DNA from: Selaginella moellendorffii
Lineage: Eukaryota; Streptophyta; Lycopodiopsida; Selaginellales; Selaginellaceae
Length of the DNA: 64,000 bases
NCBI RefSeq assembly: GCF_000143415.4
Contig: NW_003314422.1
Coordinates: 166,391-230,390 of the forward strand
Direction: 5' to 3'
The position numbers and the translations under genes were made by a program. Below are positions 35,507-47,720 of this stretch, one piece after another. A model generated the notes under the pieces. The model was not told where the DNA came from. It made no database searches and saw only the letters and a list, made by a program, of their open reading frames with translations. Position 1 is the first letter of the stretch; each line of letters starts with the position of its first letter.

Positions 35507-38500
35507 ACGCAATCTCCACAGCCCAGAGGAAACACAGCGAGCAGCGAGAGCAGCGCGCAGGAGGACAGCAGCGTGCAGCCGCAGTACGCAGCAGAAGCTA
35601 ATTATCAAACTGCCAACATGTGTGAAAGAAGGAAAAACGAAAGAAAAAAAGAAGAAAAAATCTGGTGTTGGAATGGAGGAAAGTGGGATGTGTTGTGGCA
35701 AAATTCACCCAGATTTCATGCAGATTTCTTCTTTCGAATGATCAGGAGCTGCTGCTTAACTAACCCAAGAAAGAATTTGGGAGAGCGAAGAAGATCTTGC
35801 GGATTGATATGATTAGTAAAAGAGAAAGAAAACGTAAGACGCCAAGAACACGGTGCGAGAATGGATCCAGCCGGGAGAGGGGAAAACGAGGCTAATCCAC
35901 AAGATAGAGACGAGGAGGCAGGGTTGTAATCTTCTTCCACTTGGTGATCCCGTCCTGCACCTCTACATTCCTCATTCAATATTTGCTGGAAGCTACACCA
36001 GGAGAAGAATGGAATTTGGAAAGAGCTCTATAATATATAGACACTTATAATATACTGCCTCTATACAAGGAATCGAGCAGCGTATAAGTATAGATGCACT
36101 TCCGGGAAGAACAGGAAGAGAGTGTATTTACTTCGCTCTTTTTTCTCTCTCTCAGAGCTGGAGCTGAGACTTATTGGGGGAGACAAGCCGACACGTATCC
36201 GTGCCACGGCTAAACCACATTTAACAAAACTAAAACTGCTATCAGGAAAAACGAAAAAAATCATATAAAAAAAGGCCTCACATTGCAGATCCCCAAACTC
36301 CCAGAGAAACAAAAGGTGGCCCTGGCAAATGGATCTGGTTTTGGGGTGGTGAAAAGGGCAAATCCAAATCCAAACTAGATTGCTCATTGCACTTGGTGTG
36401 TGTTTTTTGTGATGCTTAGCTAGGCATTTGCATTTGGAGACCTTGCTGCTGTGGTGGCCAGGTTCATTCTCTCCATCACAACACCATGAGTGCTACCTAG
36501 GATTTCCAAAGTTGCCTTCTATGACAGATTCATTTTCTCATATTATAGACATATAATTGTGTTATTAATTACTATTCTTAAGATAAGTTTTGGGCCGGCA
36601 TTTGTTGTTGGTCGGTTCCTATGTCTCCATCCCCAAAAAACCGCTCACACCATGCACACAAAATGCCCCCACCCCACCCCTCTCACTCTCTCACTCTCTC
36701 TCTCACACATACATACACACATCCAAATTTACGCGCTTTCACCTTTTGGTCGATCTAACAGAAGAAAAACAAAGAAAATTAAGACCATGACTTTGTCCTC
36801 GTCACACCAAACTGTTTCGCTAGAGTTTACCGCAACACAACAAACTAATCCTCGCTGGTGAGAGAGGAAAGAAACGGAGAGAGGAAAAAACAAGGGAGGG
36901 GAATTTTGCCGCGCCCCGGCATTTTGGCGTGCACGACAACTTTCCAACTGAATTGCTGGATTGGATGATCATATCGAATTCCATCGAATGCTGCCCACTG
37001 GGAACAAAGATCTCCAGACAAAACGGCTGGCCTTCCAAGTTTCTTTGCTAGCCTTTCGGTGGGTTTATCCAACAAAACAAGCATGCCATGCCAAGCCACA
37101 AACTAACAACAGCCAATTACTAATGCTTGCTAAACTATCCAGTGGGACCCTTTTCGGCTTTCCTGTTCGTTAGGCGGTTGATAAAGGCAATGACCAGACA
37201 TGATCATATAGCAAGAAAAACATAGAAAAAAATGTTTTTTTAAAAATAAATAAATAAAAATAAGAGTAATCTGTTTTTGCTTATAACTACGTGCACTTGC
37301 TTGCATAGTCCGCTTATTTATTTATTTACTTCTACATAGAATCCATGATGCATGCATGGTTACGTTCCCTCCCTCGAAAATTTTAGTGTTATCATTATAA
37401 GATGGTAGTTTCGTCAACTTTGGGCAAAACGCACTGTGCATCTTCGTCCCGTTTTGACTTTCTCGCAAAACCTTTTCGATCAAACAACAGAACTAGCAAA
37501 TTTTATTGCCTCACATGCCCCACATGCATCCATTTTCAAGTATATATGTTCCGTTGCTTCTTGTAAGCAAGTTACCAGATGGGGGCATTTGCCAATCTTT
37601 CATTACACAATTTCTTTCTTCAGGGTCAAATTCTCAATCAAGCCTGACCGCTGACCAGATACACACACAAAATATATAGAAAACAGAGAAACAAACCATT
37701 AGAAAAGCTCTCATGTGCCGTTGGTCGATGATCGAGAGAGATGAATTGCCACTAACAAAAGCAAGGCCCTTTCCTGTATATTACGTCAACATGGATCAAA
37801 ACAATTATTAAAACTTTCAAAGTTTAGTGCATAGAGATGGTGGCGCATGTGCTTACTTGAATAACCCCATGTATATATATACGTACACAAGGATCTAGCA
37901 GTACCTCTATACGTGGAGAGAAGAACAAAGCTCAGAGCACAATGTGGGACAATATTTGTGAACTTGGAATCGACCACTGATCCAACTTTCTCTCCTCTTT
38001 GACAAAGAACACGACGAAAGAGGGGTCCGAGCGTGGAAATCATAGAAAAACGCATTGGCCCATCTTCAAAGTCAAGCAGCAAATTGCTGGATCGAGGCAC
38101 TAATATGTCGAGTGAAGAGAAGGACCCCAACCTTGTTAAACAAGAGTTGCTATAAGATCACAGTCACTATAAGATCATAGTTCTATAATATCCATCTCTC
38201 TCTACTTGTGCGATTTGTTGGTTTCGTTGTCACATACGCATCACACGACGTTCTCGTCATGTGTCATGTGGTGTGCTGCTGCTTAGTCAATGTTCCAAAA
38301 CAAAATCCACGAAAACTTAGGTTGGTTTGGAGTGGAGAGTTTATGCTCGCCGCCCTCCACGTATAGTTTTCTAATGGATCCCATCGCCATCCATGAAACT
38401 TCGATGGAAACAGCCTCGCAATCCTTGAAGTGCAAGAAATAGAAGGAGGAAGAAGAAGAGGAAACCAAAAGAGGAAAAGAGAGCTCCTTTTTTTTTGCTT

Positions 38501-39911
38501 CACCTCTCTTTCTTTTGGTGGCTCTCACTTTCAATGGGAATAAATGTGACAACACAGTCAAGGACTAAACAGTCTCTCCTTGAAGCCAGTCCAGGAAGAA
38601 GAGAAGGGAGGTGTAGTGTAGTGCAAAGGTGACATTAATGCACACTAGAGCCTGTGTTCCAGATCTTAAAAGCTGAGAATAACACAACAAGGACGGGGGG
38701 CTCAGCGCTCTCACAGACTGCCTCTGTCACTAAGAATTTGGGACAAGCCGCACACTCGCACAGCGAGCACAGGAGGAAAATGGAAGAAAAACGAGAAACC
38801 ACTTACCACTCCTTGTCATCTCGTACGTAGAGACTTTCTCTGTATACGCACGCCTTTCCTCTCTGTACAGTGTGGTATTCTACCTGTGGAACGAAACGAA
38901 GCGTGTCTCGTAAATGGATCCTATCTCTCTTGAATCCTGCGTTTGAAACTGGAGTAAAGTACTTACTTGGCAAACTCAAAAGAGGAAGAAAAGCTACAAG
39001 CGTGACTCCGCTCGTATGGTGGAATATCATAACTCCTGTCTATGTGGCTCAAAGAACTCAAACAGGTACAAGAAAAAAAACAGAAAAAAACGAAAGGATA
39101 ACTTCATACCCTTGTGAAAGTAGCGGCTGCCCCACTTCTTGTAAAAACTCTTGTAAAAGAGCTTGTAGAAGATCCCTTCGCATCTACCAAGAGCCAAGAT
39201 GTTATATTTGAGTGTACATGAAGAAAGTAAATGCTTGGCTGAGCAGTAACGCCTCGTGAATGGCATCCTGGAAGCACAGAGAGCAGATATTCCTTGAGTA
39301 CACGATTCATCCAAGAAACCTCTAAAACAAGAATGGTGGTTTAAGTTAGTTCTTCCTCACCTTCACTCACGGAGTTTTGATAGGCAGTACGTGTAGATCG
39401 GTCGTGTGTGAAGACGAGCTAAGATAGCTTCGCTTTTCATCACGGGTGGGCTTTTGTCAAGCTTTACAGCAACCCTCCTCTTTTTCTTTTTCCTCGCAAG
39501 TCATTGGAATCCACACGGTTCATATGTTTTTTGTGACTGTGAGCTTTCTCGACCTGGCGCGACCACAAACAAAGCAAGTGTTAGATGCCGACACAAAGTT
39601 TGTCTCCTTGTGCTAAATAGCTAGCCAAGGAATCTGACGAGGTGTTCTCTCAATGTAAGGAACAAGATACCTGAAGGGATGAATCCGCGTTTGATAATTC
39701 GTTTGCGCATAATAAGGGACGCGGCACGTCAGTCGAGAAATGAGCTTCCAGAGCTGCAAAGAAAAGTTTAAGTGTTAGAAAGATACGATTTTTTTTTTTT
39801 GTTTTGAACAATTTCCCGTGCCTAGAATTCGATCAAGGGAAAAGAAAACTGGGAATTAAACGGTTATACCTGGCTCATTCAGCATAAAAATCTTTAACTG
39901 GATGCATTGGT

Positions 39912-39973
39912 CTGGAAAAGAATGAAAACAAAAGTCAAAGCCACATTGTGAAAATAAAAGGAGTTGTTCTTAC
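39912..39973 (-). other. Candidate intron at the PPR stop codon
   Basis: GTAAGAAC ... TTTTCCAG, 62 nt. Splicing joins TG to A and creates TGA; not splicing reads TGG then TAA. The 3' UTR therefore probably has an intron, which leaves the protein end nearly unchanged. Confidence 0.5.
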
Positions 39974-41583
39974 CAGGGTGCTGCTCCGGCAAAACTTGTT
40001 TTTCTAGGATGTGCTGAGAAAGTATTAGCAAGCAAAACATACGAAGCTCCATACTTGGGGTCCAACTCAACAAGTTTCTGTGTGACCCGAGCTCCATTTT
40101 CCATTGCACTGTGACTCTTGCAAGCCCCCAACAAACAAGTCCAGTCCGATGCCTCGGGAACAAAAGGCATGCTCGAAACCAAACTCTCGGCGTCCTCCAA
40201 ATGCCCAGCCCGTCCAAGCATATCAACCAAGCAGCAAAAATGCTGCTTGGTAGCCTTCATGCCAAAATCCTGGGTCAAGGAGACGAAGATACATCGACCA
40301 CTGTAAACTTTCCCGGCTCGACTACAAGCCATCAAAACCAAGAGGAGAGTAGAAGAATCAAAACTTTTCTCAATGATCTTCATCGAGTCAAAGAGCTCCA
40401 AAGCTGAAGTAAATCTGGAGCTGTGAGTGTATGCCGCAAGCATGACGTTCCAGGAAAAGATGCTCAAGCACGGCATCCGGTCGAAAAGATTCTTTGCAGC
40501 AACAATATGCCCAAACTGGGTATATACCGACATGATAGCATTTGACGATACCACACTCTTTAATGGAATGGAATTATACAAAGCTTGAGCCTCCCCAAGA
40601 CACCCTTGGCGAGAATACACTGCTAGCATCGTTGTCCGACATACCGAGTCTTGGAAAGGCATGGAATCAAACACCGCCTTCGATTCTTCCAGATACCCTC
40701 CTTGGGAATATGCAGCTAGTAGAGCGTTCCATGTCATGAGATTCCACTCGGGCATCAACAAAAACAAAAATCGAGCATATTCCACGTCGCCAGTGTTTCC
40801 ATACGCCACCATCAAAATGGTCCACGACACGATATTCTTTTGTGGCATTATCTTAAACAAGTCCGCGGCATCTTTGGTATGCCCGGATTGGGCATGCGCT
40901 GCAAGCAATGTGTTCCAAGATACCAGGTTTGGCTCCGGGATTCTATCAAAGACGTCTTTGGCTTCTAGAACTTTTTGCCTTTGGCCAAAAGCATCAACCA
41001 TCGCGTTGTAAGAAACAACATCATACTCAGGCATCTGATCGAAGATCTTCTGACTGAAATGCAAGGCATTTGATGCAAGCAGCGTCGTCCATGAAACCAG
41101 ATTCCAAGCGGGCATCTCGTCAAAAAATCTCTTTGCTTCATCTAGGCTCTCGTTGAGCGCGTATACTGAAAGCATCAGATTCCACGAGACAAGACTTCTC
41201 TCCGGCATGGCCTCGAATAAACGCCGAGCATCGTCAAGATGCCCGTTTTGGGCATATGCAGCAAGAAGCGAGTTCCAGCTCACGACATCGTACTCGGGCA
41301 TTTGCTCAAAGATCCTTCTGGCCTCCTGAAGCTGCCCATTGCGTGCGTAAGTGCAGAGCATGAGCACCCATGAAAAGGAATCCTTGTGAATGCCATCGAA
41401 GATCCATCGAGCAATCTCCGTGTTACCACACCGGCCATACATGTCGATCACCTTGTTGAGCGCGTAAACATCGCCTCTGGGTCGCATAAGGCGTTGGAGA
41501 CGGAAATGAAGCTCTTGGGCAGTCGCGAGGTCGTGGCAAGACTCCATAGCCGCGAGGCAAGCGTTCCTTTCCCCATAGGTCAT
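39970..41583 (-). CDS. PPR protein of the PLS class with S-type repeats and an E-like tail
   Basis: Pentatricopeptide-repeat proteins bind organellar RNA one base per repeat. A single exon of 537 residues holds about thirteen repeats, most exactly 31 residues (S type), for example DVVSWNSLLAAYAQNGHLDD and NLVSWNTLLAAHAQSGHTKD. One repeat is shortened to 27 residues (NLVSWTTLLASNALHFSQ). The tail has DWTCLLGACKSH and ENGARVTQKLVELDPKYGAS, as in the E domain, but no DYW deaminase domain follows. The protein ends soon after with FAGAAPW, where the frame meets a donor: unspliced it reads TGG TAA; splicing the 62-nt GT-AG segment at 39912-39973 yields TGA at the junction. Either form stops at the same point. 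There is no strong transit peptide in the first residues, so the start may be incomplete. Confidence 0.9.
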   Translation of the reverse strand: MTYGERNACLAAMESCHDLATAQELHFRLQRLMRPRGDVYALNKVIDMYGRCGNTEIARWIFDGIHKDSFSWVLMLCTYARNGQLQEARRIFEQMPEYDVVSWNSLLAAYAQNGHLDDARRLFEAMPERSLVSWNLMLSVYALNESLDEAKRFFDEMPAWNLVSWTTLLASNALHFSQKIFDQMPEYDVVSYNAMVDAFGQRQKVLEAKDVFDRIPEPNLVSWNTLLAAHAQSGHTKDAADLFKIMPQKNIVSWTILMVAYGNTGDVEYARFLFLLMPEWNLMTWNALLAAYSQGGYLEESKAVFDSMPFQDSVCRTTMLAVYSRQGCLGEAQALYNSIPLKSVVSSNAIMSVYTQFGHIVAAKNLFDRMPCLSIFSWNVMLAAYTHSSRFTSALELFDSMKIIEKSFDSSTLLLVLMACSRAGKVYSGRCIFVSLTQDFGMKATKQHFCCLVDMLGRAGHLEDAESLVSSMPFVPEASDWTCLLGACKSHSAMENGARVTQKLVELDPKYGASYVLLANTFSAHPRKTSFAGAAPW

Positions 41584-41771
41584 ACAAACTTGAGAGTTTT
41601 AAGCAACCGGACAAAATTGGTTTGCTTGTTCCATCTTTCCATGCATTTATCAAACGAGACATAGACTTTTGTGTAAGTCAACAGATAGCGTCTCCACCAA
41701 AGCCTGCAAACCATTATATAGTTCTATTTCTTGATCCACAACATTGTCTTATTGTTATTGCTGAAATCCCT

Positions 41772-42749
41772 ATGGCAAAACATATTACACTAATCTTTTT
41801 GTTTTTCCTGATTTTTTTTGTTGCCCCTATCAAATGCCCACCAGGTGGTGGACGGCCAATTACCTTTAGCAATGGACTTCCGGGATTCCTCTCACATAAT
41901 GACATTGCACGCCTTATAACTTTCTTCAGAAACCTGACCTCCACAGCATTCCAATTTGGTGGAAGTTTTGGTGCTGGTGCATCCACTAGTGACACCTTAC
42001 TCCTGGAGGGGGGTACAGTAGATTGCACCCTTTTTATTCAGGATGGGAACCAAGGTGATAGATGTTCAGCATCACCTTCCAATAGTCGTAGAACAACAAT
42101 CCAAGGGGTTCAAGCTCATGCCGCCTTTGCTTACTTACTCTATGAAAGCCAAGATGTGATTAGGAGTAGATTGTATGGTTACCATAGAGCGGCAGTAGAT
42201 TTTTTAGATGAAATATTTGTGCTAGAATACAGTGCTATCTATACTTCAAGTCCACCTCCTAGCCCTCCAAGCCCTCAAGTAATCTTTAATGACAATAGTA
42301 ATTCTAAAGTTCAAGAAGCTCGTTCTACAGGTTGTCTTTCAGTGTTTGAGACAACTTTATTTGGATGGTGGCCTCATAATACACTTTTTAGTGGTGAAAA
42401 ACTATATTCTCCAAACGGGCTTATTATGCTGAGTTTACAAAGCAATGGAATCCTTGCTCTTTACAAGATTTTGATTCAAAACTCCCCTTTGTGGACTTCA
42501 AATTCTTTTTCAAACACAGTGGGCAATTGTAGGCTTGTTTTGGAATACAATGGAGGCTTAACAATATATGATGGAAACAACAATGTAATTTGGAAGTCTA
42601 ATTACAGTTGTGACTGTTCAATCCAACCATCGATTTTCTCTGTCCAAAACGATTGTAATATTGTCACCTATAAAATATCTAGTCGATTTGATAGTTCTCA
42701 CACCAGCTCACCAACATGGTCTTCTGGGACTTATACAAAGTGCCACTAA
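41772..42749 (+). CDS. Secreted bulb-type (GNA-like) lectin protein with uncharacterised N-terminal domain
   Basis: An intronless frame of 325 residues. I chose the ATG at 41772 because it starts a clear signal peptide (MAKHITLIFLFFLIFF, cleavage near KCPPGG); 50 further codons are open upstream. Residues about 25-155 form a domain I do not recognise, with GGSFGAGASTSDTLLLEGG and a Cys pair (VDCTLF, DRCSAS). A Pro/Ser linker (SPPPSPPSP) leads to a C-terminal lectin part: GEKLYSPNGLIMLSLQSNG, LVLEYNGGLTIYDGNNNVIW, and a WSSGT end. That is the bulb-lectin fold, which typically binds mannose, but the QxDxNxVxY sites are only partly matched. It lies head to head with the PPR gene, 188 bp away, and its codons are more AT-rich than those of the neighbours. 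Confidence 0.78.
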   Translation: MAKHITLIFLFFLIFFVAPIKCPPGGGRPITFSNGLPGFLSHNDIARLITFFRNLTSTAFQFGGSFGAGASTSDTLLLEGGTVDCTLFIQDGNQGDRCSASPSNSRRTTIQGVQAHAAFAYLLYESQDVIRSRLYGYHRAAVDFLDEIFVLEYSAIYTSSPPPSPPSPQVIFNDNSNSKVQEARSTGCLSVFETTLFGWWPHNTLFSGEKLYSPNGLIMLSLQSNGILALYKILIQNSPLWTSNSFSNTVGNCRLVLEYNGGLTIYDGNNNVIWKSNYSCDCSIQPSIFSVQNDCNIVTYKISSRFDSSHTSSPTWSSGTYTKCH

Positions 42750-45507
42750 TGAAAATAGTTTCTTATTAAAATATTATTTTTGAATAATAATATAAATTAA
42801 ATTAGCAGATGTAATTCTAAAATAACACTTCTAAAGACTAGCAAGAAAGAGTAAGTTATATTAGCTATGCTTAATCTACCCACTATCCTTATTATACATT
42901 TGGAACATAGCCCCCCTCCCCCTTAAAGAATACACACTCTAGTACTAGGAGTTAAATCTCTAAAATAAACTTGAAACATATTAAATATAAAATAATACTA
43001 AATTGCAAATTTGAATGCAGGAACAACACCATCATGTTTAGGACAAACTTTACATTTCATAGATGTGCCTAACTTGCAGATTTAGACACTTTTCATAAAT
43101 AGTTAATAAGACCAAACAAAACTAACATATAGGGTATAATAGTAAGGGTGTTTAGTAGACATGATTTGGTGATATTAAGGGACTAATTTCAATACACCAA
43201 AGTTTTTGTCATTAACCAATGCAAAACACAACAAGATGGGAACTCCTTACGAAGTTAAGTATGTTTAATTAATAGTATGTAGGAATTCTATCCTTATGCT
43301 TGTTCAGTCTAAGTACACTTGAAATGCTAAATAACTCCACTAGCACAAGAGGTGATAAAGGGTTTAGCAATACCAACCTCTTACTGTCATAATAGTAAAA
43401 AAAGAATATCCAAAAAGACTCACCGATAAATAATTTTTAATATTTGTAGTCATATTTGATAAATATGTATGTACATTCCCCATATCCCAATAAGACTAAT
43501 ACAAAAATTAGCGTGCCACCCTCTCAATGAGTTACTTTACGTGATCCTCTTATGTTTCAATTGGACCTAATCCTTGAGTAGAAGTGGACATGGTTGTTTC
43601 CTTTGGATCATGTTAATGTTCAAGTCTCCCCCTTGAGTTAAATGTAAAACAAAGTCCGAGGGGTGCCACTACTAATCAATCTTTCCATCTACCATTTTGC
43701 TGAAACACAGAAGTCATCTGATCCTCCACTCTTCTAGCTACCTTGGTTTTGCCTGCTTTTTAAGAATGGTATAATGAAGACACATTGCTGCAAGAGTGAG
43801 TCTCCACCATAATACCACCACCACAAATATCCTTGCTTGCTGCCTATTGAAGTGACAATGATTCCATGCCTCCTAAAGTGCTTGCACTCCCATCACTTCT
43901 CTAGATAGATTGGTGCTCATGGCCTATCACCTCCAAGACTAATATCCTGACTTTAGCCTCTATCACATCCTACTGGACTTGCATACTCCATCCTGTTGTC
44001 CTTGACATTGAATATGTCTCTAAGAAAGACCAATGGCTAGACCTCTAGCTCCTTCAAACCAATGGAGAATGTCTTTGCTCCGAACCTCAAACTCTGGAAT
44101 ATCTCCTAATTCATGTGTCACTTTGAGAATCTGTCACCATATCTTTCTCGCCCACAAAGCATGTTGCACTGTCTTTAGTTCGCCTCACTCCTTGCATCAT
44201 GGCATCTTTGTCATAGTCACATTCAAGACACTATATGTCATAAGTGGGATAATGAAAAATCCCAGTTTAACAAAATGAAGCATAATCATAAATAAAGCAA
44301 TTCGGCACAAGTTTATGAGCAATATAATTAGGTAAACTCCTTCATGCTTATCAGCCTTATAGCCATGTGTTTAATCTAGAACCCCACATAAATCCCCTTA
44401 AGAGCCAAAAATAAGTAAAGAAAACTAAAGAACTTAGATTTTCAACCATTTTTTTTCTCTCACTTGTGATCGCATATAAATTGGTAATCCTTATTTCTCT
44501 TGTGCCTAAATGCGGCTTTGATACAAAAAAAATTAGAAGATTCTAGAGATTATAATATTCTAGACTATTTCAACAATATCATAATTCAAAAATAGTTCCA
44601 TATTTTTCTGGAATATCAAATTAATGGCCTTCAAATGTACAATGCCACCCTAATATTCCAGAAAAATAAGGAACTAGAGCAATTTTAAGGACCCTAAACC
44701 TTAAACTGTAAACCCAAAACCATCTCTACCTAAAAAAATTATAAATATAGCACAAGAATCAATAAATTTTTAAAGTTTACTACATCTGCCTCATGTTTCC
44801 TACAAGCTATTTCTAAATCCTAAATTATAAACTTTTTTTCTAATGGGGAAATACCTAACCAATTATCTCACAACCTTTCTCAAGGTATTGAAGGAAATAA
44901 TTTATCTCCTTGGGTTTAGGGTAATTTTAAAGGTATAAACCATAAACCCTAAATTCTAGGGTTTCTAATATAAGCCTATAAAGATCCCTAAATAAATAAA
45001 TATATAATAAGAAATATAATGAAATGTGAATTAGGCAACTATAATGAGTTCTAAACAATGGTATAGTGAGTGAATGGGTGGGCAAAAAATTATTTGAAAT
45101 GACTCAAACTGATTACAATAATAGATGGCATGACATGATGTAAAGAAAACTTAGAAACCAGGATTAAAATAAGGAAATGCATAAGTTCTCAAAAGACAGA
45201 AGTTGGCACTATCTCAAAATGAAAATTGAAGTTTACATTTGTGCTCTTCTTGGTACCAGATCCTAGAAAAGAAGAATATGAAAGCAAAGAGAGAAAAACA
45301 AATAAAGAAAAAAAACAAAAAAATGAAAAAAGAAAAGTTTTCACCATATATAACGATAATAATGGAAAACATATTTGCAAAGATCTGGTGGTTGAGTGAA
45401 GTAGTTTTGACTATAAATGATATTGTAGTCACTAGAAGTCACTATATGGTGATAAACTGATGGCTCTAATAAGTTGGTGATAGTGTGTGAAACATAGCCA
45501 AGCTCAA

Positions 45508-45527
45508 TTTAGGGTTTAGGGTTTAGT
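45508..45527. repeat. Interstitial telomere-like repeat
   Basis: Between two and three units of TTTAGGG, the usual plant telomere repeat. Similar short runs of the complement occur near 47103 and at 58321-58346. Isolated short runs are common in plant genomes and do not indicate a chromosome end here. Confidence 0.7.
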
Positions 45528-46524
45528 GTTATGAACAATATTTGGTGGCCATGGTTAAATCTTTGTGGGTTAGAACACACCCTCCACAAGCTTAAAAGCA
45601 ACTACTTCTTTATGGAAACATGTGTGGAAATTGTGATCACAAGAATAAAATAAAGAACTTCAGTGTTGGAAACTAGAGAGGAAAGCCAAAATTTTAAACT
45701 TTTTTTAATTGGGGAAATACCTAACTAATTATCTTGCAACCTTCCTCAACATTTGCTAAAAATAATCTACAGTAAATTCTAGGGTTCAGAAGGTAAGCCC
45801 TAGGATTTAGAGAGATTATTTAAAACCAAGGGTATGAATCTTTAAAAGATTTGGAAAGTTGTGATAAAAACATAGCTAGGTGAGTATCTATTATTGTATA
45901 TACTATATAGTAATTACCTTCAACTAGTTTTGTGTGTTATTTAGCGCTTCTAGCCCTATAACATAAACCCTAAGCCCTTATTTTAGAGTTTTTATTATTT
46001 CAAGAGTGTATGGAGGACATATATGATACAGTATTTATTATAATTTTATTATTTTTACTCATATATAAAAGTAATATGAGTTATGGTAAACAAATGTCCT
46101 AAACTAATATGTGAATGTCCAAGAACCTACTCTTGAGTGCCAAGAACCTAGCTAAAAGTTAGTGCCCTAAGTAAAAGCATTGCCATAGCAATGTTAAGCA
46201 CTAACATAAGCACCCAACAGGCCCTAAGAAATGAGGGCTAAATTTTCACAAATGTTTCTTTTATATGGTGTCTTGCAACTAATATTATACCTCAATTTAA
46301 ACCAATCAATCAATGTAATAATGTCTTTATAAAGTAATTGGAAAACCTTTTTTTAAAGAGTTTGCTAAAATTTTTTCTTATATAAATAAAATAAAATTTA
46401 GTGTAAATTTTAAAAGTAAAACTTATACAAAATTGTAAAATAAGTCTTAGCTATTTAAACTATAATTTAGAGTTTTATTTACCTCCTAGAAAGTTTTATA
46501 ATATTTAGAGGATATAAATCTTAT

Positions 46525-46529
<5 letters not shown>

Positions 46530-46611
<82 letters not shown>
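46530..46611. repeat. (AT)n microsatellite
   Basis: About 80 bp of uninterrupted AT dinucleotides in AT-rich intergenic DNA. Confidence 0.95.
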
Positions 46612-46612
<1 letters not shown>

Positions 46613-47314
46613 CAAAATTGTGTTCTATATGAGTTTGAGTTTTATATACTAACACATGAGTTTTCATATTTATACATCTAGTTTTTATACTTAATATTTT
46701 TATCTCCTTCCAGTGAGTTTATGGTGTTTAGCTTAAGAGAGGAAATTTTTTGCTGAAGATTAGATCAAGGTATAACTATAGTCATCAATAATAACTATGG
46801 CATAACTAAGTCATGTCTAAACTAGTATATGTATAGACATGACCAATTGATGAAATAACTGAGAATTATCCACTAGCTAGTTTATGCCTTATACTCTAAA
46901 GAGTTACTCCTCATTCACACAAGTATGAACCACATATGCCAAGGGGATGCCTCAAAAAAATTATAGCTGAACTATCTCTAACTTAGATATATATGCTTAG
47001 AATATGCCTTGATCTTTAATTACCAATCTCTATCAAAATTTTATACAAATAAACAAGAACTTGGTTAATAAGATTTTGGTTTTAGGATTTAAATATTTTG
47101 ATTTAACCCTAAACCCTAGGGTTGATAAATGTATATATACATTACCTCATATCCCAAAGGGACTAAAACAACATAAGAGCACACTCTCAAAGAAATTAGC
47201 AAAACTATGAGCAAAAACACCCAACACTGCTTTTGGGCTGTTTGCCTCACTCCATTGAGAAACTTAATGCCACTTGTTATACTCCATAACCTGTGAGACT
47301 TGTTATGGAACACT

Positions 47315-47720
47315 CCAACTTTAGTCATTTAACCACACTTCCAACAATTTAGAGGAGTCTTACTCATAACCTTAATAAGTTCTATTTTGGACTTAGGGAT
47401 TTGTCAACCTCATGAATGGCATTTATACCACTCAACCTTAGCACTTGGTCCAAGTGCTCCACATATTCAATCATATTATCAACACCCCAAAGGACTGACA
47501 TCTTAGCTTGTTACGCTAATGCCATGTCCATCTACCCTTGTCTCATTGGTAATCCTAGTCCACCTATGCCATAGTTATCTTTCAAAGACTAGACCATTTG
47601 TCCATGAGTGGTGATCCCAGAACCACTCTTTAGCATCCTTAAGATGCCTAGAGATATATGGAATAGCATCCCCTAACATCCCTTTTTCAATCCCCACCAA
47701 GTCCCTCTCCGTCCCCGGCT
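47315..47720 (+). repeat. Direct repeat, left copy (flanks reverse transcriptase relic)
   Basis: Shares many blocks in the same order with 50010-50390, for example TTAGTCA..TTAACCACAC, CTCATAACCT, CCACTCAACCTT, TACGCTAA.GCCATG and TCCATGAGTG. The copies are clearly related but diverged. Confidence 0.7.

Larger units (their letters stand above)
34196..39910. other. Long gene-free region upstream of FPF1
   Basis: About 5.7 kb with no recognised protein. It has GA/CT-rich tracts ((GA)n near 34886-34904), a CAG run at about 35295-35313 and A-rich spacers. Possible minus-strand exon-like stretches occur at about 38810-38960 and 39113-39330, bounded by plausible splice sites, but they carry no domain I know and do not join into one frame, so they may be untranslated exons. 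A TATAAATA on the minus strand at 35499-35506, followed by a pyrimidine-rich leader, could start an FPF1 transcript. Confidence 0.4.
42750..47310. other. AT-rich, gene-free repeat region (left part)
   Basis: No gene is recognised. The stretch at about 43960-44180 is a diverged relative of 13190-13390. Short telomere-like TTTAGGG runs occur near 45508-45527 and a (AT)n tract at 46530-46611. Short open frames are A/T-rich and unconvincing. Confidence 0.6.

Noticed and set aside
38803-39314. A small gene on the minus strand (VEYHTVQRGKACVYRESLYV and neighbouring stretches)
   Set aside because: The stretches have plausible splice borders but no domain, and they do not join in one open frame; possible untranslated exons only.
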